From assembly GCA_001247695.2 (NCBI GenBank), contig LGRX02031295.1, positions 1 to 19,279 of the forward strand: a stretch of DNA of 19,279 bases. Reading direction: 5' to 3'. The notes below the pieces were generated by a model. The model was not told the DNA's origin. It did no database searches and saw only the letters and a program-made list of their open reading frames with translations. The stretch is from Cymbomonas tetramitiformis (taxonomy: Eukaryota; Chlorophyta; Pyramimonadophyceae; Pyramimonadales; Pyramimonadaceae). This document shows positions 8,656-17,500 of this stretch, piece by piece (position 1 is the stretch's first letter; each line of letters opens with the position of its first letter). Both the position numbers and the translations under genes were made by a program.

Positions 8656-10168
8656 GTGGGATGAGCAGCTCTGGCCACTAGTGCTGAGTTATAATGCAGC
8701 ACGCCAGGAGTCCACGGGGGTGGCGCCATTCACCATGTTGTTTGCCCAAGAGGCAGTAGTGCCGCCCGATTTGAAGCAGGCACCCAGCATAGATCTCAGT
8801 GCTGAGGTCGAAGATGAGAAGGATACCAGAGTCAAGGACCTCCTCCGGAGAGCACAGGTGGTGAGGCGACTGATGGTACACGCTGGTTGCAGCCTGGAGG
8901 TCGCACAACATCGTGATACATTACATTATGAAGGGAGAAGGGGTGGGGGCTATGAGCCTAGGCCACACCAGTTTAAGGTGGGCGATTTCGTCTACATCAG
9001 GCAGAAGCCTCGCAGCGGCATGGAAGTCGCGACCAAATCCGCCATTCTGAAGTTGGTCAAGATACAGCGAGATGGTGTGGTGGTGCTTGAGGACGCCACC
9101 AAGTTAAGAGAGAAGAGCACCGTGCAGAGCATCGCGCCATGTCACCTACAGGTGAAGGACCAGTATGACTGCAGCGCAGCCGTTCCCAGCAAGCACCTAG
9201 CATGTGAAGCGTGCAGGAAGACTGATGGGGAGGCAGAAATGTTGTTGTGCGACGCATGCAACAGGGGGTACCACTTATGGTGTCTGACCCCAGCACTGGA
9301 CGGAGTACCAGAAGGCGAGTGGCTATGTCCCAGGTGCTCAGGCACGGGGATGAAAGCTGCCAACGCTGAGGTGCAGACCCAGAAAGACGAGAGCTCTGGT
9401 GTCCTAGAGGACAGACTGGGCATGAAGGAGCAGCAATTGAACGAGAAACTGTCTGCGGAGATGCGCCTGCTGCCAGCAGACGTGGGTCCCCGTCGTGTGG
9501 TGAAGGGAGACAAATTTCAGCCATGGCATGCCATCTCATCAAGGGAGATGTTATTGAAAGAGAAGGACATGTTCTTGGGCATGCCAGATCAGATTGATTG
9601 GGGAAGACAGGACAAGCTCTCTGAGGCCGTGCAGATCTTCATGCCAGGGCACTGGAATGAGGGGCATCGCACGGTGCTGAGCAAGAAATATCGGGAACAG
9701 AAGGCCATGGCAAGGCAGCTGAGGGATGCACCTCTTGTGCCTGCGTTGGCTGAAGAAGAAGTTGAAAGACGAGGAGAATTGAGACACATGACCAAGGCTC
9801 AGGTGAGAGAAGCTAGCGCACTGCAGTGGGGGCTTGAACTGGTCATCACAGTGCCCTCCGAGGTGAGGCGTTTGGCGACAGAGGTGGACTGGAAGTCCGT
9901 CGATGGCGTGTGGGACCCATGGGCAGGTACTGGGGTCATCAGTGAGGTAATGGTGGAGCAATGGCCGCAGTTGAGATTTATGAATAATGACTGGAACTCT
10001 CAGTTGGGTTGGTCTGAGGCGCATGACGCACTTCAGCCAGGTAACTATCGCATATGGAAGGAGAAGTATGGTGTCTGTGACGCAGTGGTGACTTCGCCGT
10101 GGTTTGCAGCGCTGGATATCGCGTTTCCATTGGCAACACGCTATTCGATGAAATTGACATTAGGGTAG
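8576..10168 (+). CDS. Retroelement pol, part 2: integrase C-terminal half, PHD finger, truncated methyltransferase-like domain
   Basis: This frame continues the integrase one base out of register with part 1; its ATG is probably not a real start. GVTERVV carries the third catalytic residue (Glu codon 8588-8590). The block KVGDFVYIR from about 8972 is the small C-terminal integrase domain. A C4HC3 PHD finger occupies 9203-9337 (CEAC, CDAC, HLWC, CPRC), a fold that usually reads histone H3 tails. From about 9890 a Rossmann-type methyltransferase begins: DPWAGTG at 9914-9934 (SAM-binding motif I) and TSPWF at 10091-10105 in the place of the (D/N/S)PP(Y/F/W) catalytic motif. The frame then ends at a TAG (10166-10168) soon after motif IV. 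That is short of a full domain, in step with an AT-rich junction. Confidence 0.8.
   Translation: MGVTERVVRTMKFCFKKLALEKGLDYEWDEQLWPLVLSYNAARQESTGVAPFTMLFAQEAVVPPDLKQAPSIDLSAEVEDEKDTRVKDLLRRAQVVRRLMVHAGCSLEVAQHRDTLHYEGRRGGGYEPRPHQFKVGDFVYIRQKPRSGMEVATKSAILKLVKIQRDGVVVLEDATKLREKSTVQSIAPCHLQVKDQYDCSAAVPSKHLACEACRKTDGEAEMLLCDACNRGYHLWCLTPALDGVPEGEWLCPRCSGTGMKAANAEVQTQKDESSGVLEDRLGMKEQQLNEKLSAEMRLLPADVGPRRVVKGDKFQPWHAISSREMLLKEKDMFLGMPDQIDWGRQDKLSEAVQIFMPGHWNEGHRTVLSKKYREQKAMARQLRDAPLVPALAEEEVERRGELRHMTKAQVREASALQWGLELVITVPSEVRRLATEVDWKSVDGVWDPWAGTGVISEVMVEQWPQLRFMNNDWNSQLGWSEAHDALQPGNYRIWKEKYGVCDAVVTSPWFAALDIAFPLATRYSMKLTLG
8578..8580 (+). other. Frame break in the integrase catalytic core
   Basis: The second catalytic Asp codon is at 8482-8484 and the catalytic Glu codon at 8588-8590, a distance of 106 bases, or 35 codons plus one base. 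The conserved NG-VTE segment is split across the two frames exactly at a GGG run (8578-8580). One surplus G is the simplest explanation. It disables translation of everything after it, unless ribosomes shift by +1 here. Confidence 0.75.
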
Positions 10169-10182
10169 ATAATTGACATTAG
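10152..10182. repeat. 12-bp direct repeat at the retroelement/AT-rich junction
   Basis: AATTGACATTAG occurs at 10152-10163 and again at 10171-10182, a period of 19 bp. It lies where recognisable methyltransferase coding sequence stops and AT-rich DNA begins. It may mark the insertion point of the next element, but the other end is outside the window, so a target-site duplication cannot be shown. Confidence 0.5.
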
Positions 10183-10451
10183 CTGTTTTTTGGCGATATT
10201 TAGAAAATATATGTGCTAAAAATGTTAATGTTGAAAATAATTTTGCTCGCAGGCCTCCGCAACGGTAAAATTACAAGACACGTACGAAAATGTTTCCGAG
10301 ACACGGTGAAGCATGCAATTTATTTTCTGTGCTGTAAATGGTAGCGAGCATGACATACAAAAGAAATGAGCAATTGCCATATCAGATTTCTCTAATAATC
10401 GTATTTACATTATGTACATCTATTTCTTGCGTCTTAGTCAACTGATTCTAT
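10169..10451. other. AT-rich junction and 3' flank of the transposase-like gene
   Basis: No gene is visible. It holds a possible poly(A) signal for the minus-strand gene: AATAAA on the minus strand (plus 10319-10324), about 130 bases past that gene's stop codon. If the transposon's left end is in the window, its terminal repeat should be in roughly 10150-10260. I cannot identify it without the right end. Confidence 0.5.
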
Positions 10452-13400
10452 TCACATTTCAACATCGCTACCGTCGTCTAGGTCTTTACACCTCTGGTCA
10501 GCTCTGGACCGGTCGGGACAGGTCGGCACTTCCTCATTTCCCTCGTTTTCGCTATTGTCTTCATCGCCTTCGGTTTCTTCCATTTGCCCGTTATCAATTC
10601 GTCTTTTCTTGGCTCTTTGCGCAAGCAGTGCCACTATAAGTTGCCCATACTGTTCTTCTGGGATACAACCTTTTGCTTCGTTAGCTGCGATGTTCCACGC
10701 TAGCAATATCTCTGCACTTTTGAAGGGCTCAGTTGACGGCGTATCGGATGCGTTCTCCCAGAAGGCTCCCGCTTTCCCTGCCAACACCTTTCCGAGTCTT
10801 CGCTCCTTAGTGTCCGTGTATGTCTTCACTTTCAGGTACTTGTACTTCAACTCCTTCGTGTAGACAATCCGTGCATGCACTCGGACAAGCATCAGGGGGT
10901 CCGACCATTCTTTGCCGTTGAGCTTGACACGGAATTGGCATACATCGTTGGCCTTCACACCCGTGATTTCTCCGAAGCAAACGGCGTAGCTGTTTACGGT
11001 CATCTGATCGAACGAAACCTCCCATACCGGGTTGGCCACGTACGCTTCAGCTTTTCTAGCAGCCCGATTCACCGCCTTACGTTTGCCCGTGTACACGGCA
11101 ATCGGTGCACGTTCTACGCGTTCTTGAATTCGGGCTGGAATTTCTGCTGCTGCTGGCATCTGAGCTTCGGCGAGTCTGAGAGGAGCTTCCAGGGCATGCA
11201 CCAAAGGGGCATTCAAACGTGCGTGCAATTTGCTCGGCAAAACGAACGGGACATTGGGCTCCTCGAAAATGCCCTCCTCGGTCAGCTTTCGTTGCTTCCT
11301 CAACAGCTCCGCCCACCACGCCTCGTGGGTAGGTGTAAACGTCGTACTCAAAATGGTCCGCATCCCGTCCACCAGATCCTCGAGCTTCGTAAGCCCTTCT
11401 TTGGAGAAGGCTTTCGGTTTGACAAAATCAGGCAGGTTCTCGGGCATACAGTTCAACACCTTGAGGCCCTCCTCTGGTAGCCACTTCTTGTCGGTGGAAT
11501 ACATCTTGTATTGCACGACCACTTCGCCGGCCTCGTTCTTGAACGCTTTGAAGGTCTGCTGCGTGGAGATGCCACAGACGTTCTCGTAGCGACCACCGAA
11601 CCAGGTCTTCAAATCGTGCACTTTCGCCACCGCGGTCGTGAAGATGCCATCCGAGAAACACTCCTTTGCGATTTCCATCATTTCGTCAAGGGTCATCGCA
11701 AGCTTGCGTTTTAAGCGCACAGAAAAACGCGAGAACATCTGGTCGATGTTCTCGTGGGTGTGGCCGACGATTAGGAAGTTCACCTTCACCTTCTTGAACG
11801 CGCCAGACATAACCAACCAAGAGATATACGCCAAAAGCATAATGCTCTTGTTGGTGCCCACGTTGTCAAGCTGGACGTATAACACTTCCGGCATCGGGTA
11901 CGGTTCCTCGCCATCCCCTTTACGACGGTGCTCTTGAATTCGAGTGACGTCACGATGCAGCACGTTCAGCAGGAAGTTGGCGTCGTCACCGTAATTCGCG
12001 TAGTTGAAGTCCATAAACCGGCCAACGTTTTCGATGATGCTACCCATATTGTGCACGTCCAAGAAGTCCTTTCGGTCCAGATATGATGGCATGCGCCTGA
12101 AATGCGGCAGGCGCGTCGTCCATTGGGTCATCCCGTCAATGATGACAGAGGAATATTTCCACCACGTCTTGTTTTCCTTGATGCTCTTAGTCATGTTAGA
12201 TTTTCGACCGTGTTTGTAGAACTTCTCACGCTCGGCACGCGCTTGGTTAAGGTGCACCTCTCGCATTTTGTCGTATTGACCTGAAAAAAAAAAAACGTTT
12301 TAATATACAAACTTCTAAAACAACGTAAAACAAATGCAAATACTGTATTTTTCAAAATTTAGCTTACCGTGCTGGGATTTAGGTGTGCCCTCCTTCAAAA
12401 GTTTGATCGAAGCACATACACTGCACTGCGAAAAACGCTTGCACTTCGGAACTTTGAGCCAAGATTTGAACTCGTCTTTCCAGATTTCGTAGAAGTACGG
12501 CAAGGAGACTTCCTTGGATTTGCGGTCGTGAATAGATAAAGAATCGAGATAGTCATCCCAAATCTCTTCTCTTGTCTTCCCCGACGGGAGATGCGTCTCA
12601 GGTTTATGAGGCTGAGGTTCGCCCTGTTCTTCCGCATATTTATTCACGAAGGCGACGACATTTGATTTTTTGTTGGACAAACGCCGATTTGCCTCACTGC
12701 CAGTCAGCCCGTGAATGAAATTCGTTCTTCCAGAGAGAACGCGCTCGCGTACGTCGCAGAAATAGCCTTGGCTTACTTTGTAAACCTTCTGGTAGAAGGC
12801 CGAACACACCTGTAAATATACCAGCAAAGTGAATGTTTTCAAAAAGAAGGAAAACCGCTCATTAACCTAATGAGCAGTTTTGGCACACTTTCAGGAATAC
12901 GAACAAAAAAATATTCTTCAAGGGGATTTGAAACAAAAGAAGGAAAACCGCTCATTAACCTAATGAGCAGTTTTGGCACACTTTCAGGAATACGAACAAA
13001 AAAATATTCTTCAAGGGGAATTTATAAAAAAGAAGGAAAACCGCTCATTAACCTAATGAGCAGTTTTGGCACACTTTCAGGAATAGAACAAAAAAATTTC
13101 TTCAAGGGGATTTTATAAAAAAGAAGGAAAACCGCTCATTAACCTAATGAGCAGTTTTGGCACACTTTCAGGAATAGAACAAAAAAATATTCTTCAAGGG
13201 GATTTTATAAAAAAGAAGGAAAACCGCTCATTAACCTAATGAGCAGTTTTGGCACACTTTCAGGAATAGAACAAAAAAAAGTTCTTCAAGGGGATTTTAT
13301 AAAAAAGAAGGAAAACCGCTCATTAACCTAATGAGCAGTTTTGGCAAACTTACCGGTCTGTCACATATGAAGAACATAAATATGAATCTTGAGTCACAAG

Positions 13401-14103
13401 TTCTGGTCCCGCTCTTCATAAGATCTCTTATCATCCATTCTTTACGATCTTTTTGAGACAAGTTCCAAAACATTTCGCGTTGAGCAGCTAAAGCTGATGT
13501 GTGAAACATCAACGAGCAAAACGATTTGCACTTGCACCGATAAGTTGCAATACTTTCAATGTCTGATTGTGAAAGGTTTCGTTCTTTGATTGATATTTGA
13601 CTCTTAACTTTGGGTTTTCTTTTTACTGATGTGTAAACTGCTCGCTCTTTTCCGACCTTAGTACTTTTCCCATTCAGCACACTTTCACTCTTTTCGTCAC
13701 CCACGGAATGTGAACTAAAGCTTACTTCAAGGCTTTGCGTTATCTCATTGAAGTCAACACTTGTTATCTTTCGCGAACTAGACTCTTGCGTGTTTATTGT
13801 GTCATTAGAGTCCGATGAGCGCTGAGTCGCGCGAGAGTCGCTAGTCTTTTGCAAGTTTGCAGTCATTGGAGTTTCTGCGCTTTTCGAGTGCATTGGCGTT
13901 TCAACGCACGGAAAGCATAATATCTCATCGTCGCAAACTGTTTTGTATAGCGATGAGCGAGGAGCGTTAACTGGCGATGAGCGAAATACGTCTGTTTCTA
14001 TTTCTATGATATCGTCTTCCTTCTGGGTGTAGTATATTGCAGGCCGTGAAAGGTCAATAACTTCGTCGATAGCTTCGTCAGCTATTCGCCAGAACGGCCC
14101 CAT
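10452..14103 (-). CDS. DUF7869-type transposase-like protein, three exons
   Basis: The spliced gene is complement of 13354-14103, 12368-12809 and 10452-12280: 1006 codons plus stop. Exon 1 ends in phase 0 at GTAAGT, exon 2 starts after tatatttacag and ends in phase 1 at GTAAGC, and exon 3 follows a T-rich run and CAG. Exon 1 is Ser/Thr-rich, then has a cysteine cluster (CKCKSFC) and a helical block. Exon 2 holds VCSAFYQKVYKVS and a CKRFSQCSVC zinc-binding-like motif. Exon 3 shows VIIDGM (Asp 446), VQLDNVGTNKS (Asp 536) and GHTHENIDQMFSRF (Asp 577), the typical blocks of DUF7869 proteins. These resemble RNase-H-fold transposases; that fold is inference. The C-terminus is acidic. Start ATG 14101-14103 is the first in the open frame. 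All three candidate acidic residues are present and the frame is intact, so the gene may be functional. It diverges from the gene starting at 14536. Confidence 0.75.
12841..13352. repeat. Tandem array of six units of about 92 bp filling intron 1 of the transposase-like gene
   Basis: The palindrome GCTCATTAACCTAATGAGC begins at 12857, 12950, 13043, 13134, 13226 and 13318, giving periods of 93, 93, 91, 92 and 92. Units also share gaaggaaaacc, cagttttggcacactttcagg and cttcaaggggatt. The array occupies nearly all of the 544-bp intron (12810-13353). In the gene's sense, the intron donor GTAAGTTTGCC falls at the same unit position where the internal copies have GAAAGTGTGCC, so the donor belongs to the terminal unit. 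Confidence 0.95.
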
Positions 14104-14535
14104 CAGAAAAATAGTTCAAAAATCTTATGAAGCCAATTTCCGTGAAATGAAAACGACGACAGTTCATTCCGAGTTTCGTCAGGGGCGACAGCCGATGACT
14201 TTGAATTTGAATATTACGGTCGGTCATATTAAATTCATCGGATCGATCGACCAAACTTTGTCCAATAACATCACTCTGTACTCAAGTTCCCGGATCGAGT
14301 GCAGATGTCATCAATCGAAATCGAGAACTTGAATGCAGATTCGAGTTCTTTGTCGCGTTCGGCCCGTCCAATTAAATACTTCGATTTGCAATTCTCAGAT
14401 TTTGATGACGAGAGAACAAAACTTATTGAAACTCAATAAACTCGACCAGACTTCCTCACAATTCAAAACCTACTTTGCATAACACCGCTCACAGCTCATC
14501 GCCCTTTTTGTTTTACTTTTTCGTGAATTAAAATA
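14104..14535. promoter_or_regulatory. Presumed bidirectional promoter between the divergent genes
   Basis: This 432-bp region separates the two start codons (14103 minus, 14536 plus), so it must hold both transcription starts unless 5' exons lie elsewhere. Visible but weak elements are CCAAT (14368-14372) running into attaaatact (14371-14380), a GATCGATC palindrome near 14240, and two related words, gtgcagatgtc and atgcagattcg (about 14299 and 14332). No element is decisive. The role rests on gene arrangement. Confidence 0.5.
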
Positions 14536-17500
14536 ATGGCAACTTTGGATCAATTTCGCGCATTAATGAGCGCAGGAAGCATAACACAGATACCCGGCAA
14601 GCAGTGGGCAGTTGAGCGCGTACCTTCTTTAAACGGCCATCAGCTGCGAGTGTATGTTTATCTCGCAACAGCCGATGGGGAAACAGTTCAAAAAAGTTTG
14701 CCTATTTTGCCAACAAACGCCGATGAGAACCTTCGTATCTCTTTCGCTGGCGCTGCGTCAACCGCCAACGGCAATACCCCGCTGTACGTGCTGGCGGCGT
14801 CTGAACGCCCTCATGAGTATAGCGCTGTCCGTCTTGACGCTGAAAATATGCTGATTAGCAGCGTGGCGCCTACTTACACAGTGCGCAAGAACAGGCTGGA
14901 TGAGCTGGTTACACGCTCAGCGTCCAAAGTTCCTGCTGCTGCTTACAGTTCTTTTCTGAATGAAATGTGGCGAAATTCCGAGAACCCAGACTTCTGGAAG
15001 TCTGCTGAGTTATCTGGTGAAGAGTACAGTCTCTTGGACGAATCAATCGATACGCAGATGGGTGGCACCGGGGTACTTCCAACCGCGGTAAGTTCAAAGA
15101 TTTTTGAAAATCCTGTGATATTTTGTTAATTTATTTGTCATTTCTATAATTATTAGTGTGTCTTAAAAAACTTGAACAAAAAGCCTCATTAGCCTAATGA
15201 GCAGTTTTGCAACCTTTCTGGCCTTTACGATTTTTTTTACAGTTAGTATGATACCTACTGTCATCATATGACATGTGTGACTGTTTTACCTGAGAAATTC
15301 GATGACTGACCCAAACTTGAACAAAAAGCCTCATTAGCCTAATGAGCAGTTTTGCAACCTTTCTGGCCTTTACGATTTTTTTTACAGTTAGTATGATACC
15401 AACTGTCATCATATGACATGTGTGACTGTTTTACACGAGAAATTCGTTGACTGACCCAAACTTGAACAAAAAGCCTCATTAGCCTAATGAGCAGTTTTGC
15501 AACCTTTCTGGCCTTTACGATTTTTTTTACAGTTAGTATGATACCTACTGTCATCATATGACATGTGAGACTGTTTTACCCGAGAAATTCGATGACTGAC
15601 CGAAACTTGAACAAAAAGCCTCATTAGCCTAATGAGCAGTTTTGCAACTTTCTGGCCTTTACGATTTTTTTTACAGTTAGTATGATACCTACTGTCATCA
15701 TATGACATGTGTGACTGTTTTACACGAGAAATTCGATGACTGACCCAAACTTGAACAAAAAGCCTCATTAGCCTAATGAGCAGTTTTGCAACCTTTCTGG
15801 CCTTTACGATTCTTTTTACAGTTAGTATGATACCTACTGTCATCATATGACATGTTTGACTGTTTTACCCGAGAAATTCGATGACTGACCCAAACTTGAA
15901 CAAAAAGCCTCATTAGCCTAATGAGCAGTTTTGCAACTTTCTGGCCTTTACGATTTTTTTTACAGTTAGTATGATACATACTGTCATCATATGACATGTT
16001 TGACTGTTTTAACCGACATATTTCATGACTGACCAAAAGGTCTCATTAGCTTAATGAGCAGTTTTTCTTTTTTTCCTTTACTGCAGGATTCTGGCACAAC
16101 CGACTTTAATTCACCAGTAAAGCTTTCCAATGGCTGGACCGCATGCTTCACACAATCTGCTGTTCGGAAGGCAAACAAAGATCGATTTGGGAAGTCCTCG
16201 GTGTCAGCACGCCAGTGTCTCTGTATAAATTGTGGTAAACAAGGAGAAAAGCGGTGTGGCGGCTGTCACCAAGCAGTATACTGTTCCCATGATTGTGCGA
16301 AGCAGCACTGGAAGTCGAGCCATCGACAGGAATGTAGTAAATCAAAACTAAAGAAGTAGTCATACAATTACATTGACAACCGTAATTGATCAAGACCGAT
16401 GTTAAATAAAATATGTACCATTAGCTTGTAATGTAAAATATGTCTCATTAGCTTAATGAGCAGTTGTGCAAAGTTTCTAACCTTTGTGATTTCCCCTTAA
16501 CAGTTTTATAATGAATATGAGTGTTGTTTCGAATTGCTCATTAACCTAATGAGGTGTTATCTGTTAGTGACTAACTTTGTACTTTTATATTACAATATAG
16601 GTACCGTTGACACCTGCAGCAGAAAGCGAGCTGGCTGCTAGTCGTGGTCCGGGCGGCTCATTGTTAGCTTACGGGCCTGGAGAGACAGCGAAGGCGGCCA
16701 AAGAACAGAATGCCGAGCAAGCAGCGCAGAACTGGCAGTCCTTGCTCTCTTTGCCGAAACAGCGGCGTTCAGTAGCTCATTCTAAGACGATTCGGTATCA
16801 GATTGAGTATAACCACCGGTACCCCAGAGTCGTTGACGCCAAAGACGTCAAGGGGTGTACCTTCAACATACCTATCCAGTACATTATACAGGCTGAGGAC
16901 TACGAGCGCATCAGGGATGAGGACCGTGCGCAAGTCATGAACTTGAAAGAGAGCATGGCTTGGAACCCACACGGTTTTCAGAACACGTCCCTAGTGTACG
17001 TTATATGGGCGGAGTCTGGGGAGCACCTCACAACCGCGGAGGACTTTGACCCCAGTAAGGTGTGGGAAGGCGTATATCGTTTCGTGTGCTTCGGGCACCA
17101 ACATAGCCTCACCGCTCGGCGGCGGGAGCTTCACCAAGAACAACCAGATAACGAAGCTTTTCAGCAGATCGAGTGCAAATTGTATTTTAATCTACAGTCT
17201 GACATGGTCCGATTTTTGGCTGACGAGCAGAACACCGTCGACCAGAACGTGAATGGCAAGTCGCACCAGCAAATCATAAAATCCATGCGAACGGGCATGC
17301 AGGTGATTTCTGAGAAAACAATGTAACTTATCCATCTTTGTCACTTAAAGCTCTTACTTACTTAAAGTAAAAGAATGTTACTAACCGTAATTTCTCGGCA
17401 AACCATGCAGGCATCGAAGGGCCCTCTCCACAAACTCTATTGGCATTGTGGCATCACGGAATGGGACGTTCAGGCCCAAGACTGGACGGAGGACGGCCTG

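Larger units (their letters stand above)
3706..10150 (+). mobile_element. Ty3/gypsy-like retroelement with captured DNA methyltransferase domains, damaged
   Basis: The domain order RT, RNase H, then integrase marks a Ty3/gypsy-type (Metaviridae-like) LTR retroelement. A C5-cytosine methyltransferase is inserted between RNase H and integrase, and a PHD finger plus a second methyltransferase-like domain follow the integrase. I found no gag zinc knuckle, no aspartic protease D-S/T-G motif, no primer binding site and no LTR pair, so the element is incomplete or its ends are outside what can be recognised. The left limit is set by the last in-frame stop before the pol frame (3703-3705). The right limit is the sharp change from codon-like to AT-rich sequence near 10150. 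Two frames are needed because of a one-base break near 8578. Confidence 0.85.

Noticed and set aside
12870..13118. Plus-strand 82-codon frame with an internal repeat
   Set aside because: It simply reads through three of the 92-bp intronic units; the later copies break it by one- or two-base length changes.
15194..16036. Series of minus-strand frames with repeating sequence across the 145-bp array
   Set aside because: They recur at exactly the repeat period and differ only where the units differ; they are by-products of the tandem array, not genes.
12841..16070. CRISPR-like regular repeats
   Set aside because: Whole units, including the segments between palindromes, are near-identical, so there are no unique spacers, and the arrays lie in spliceosomal introns.
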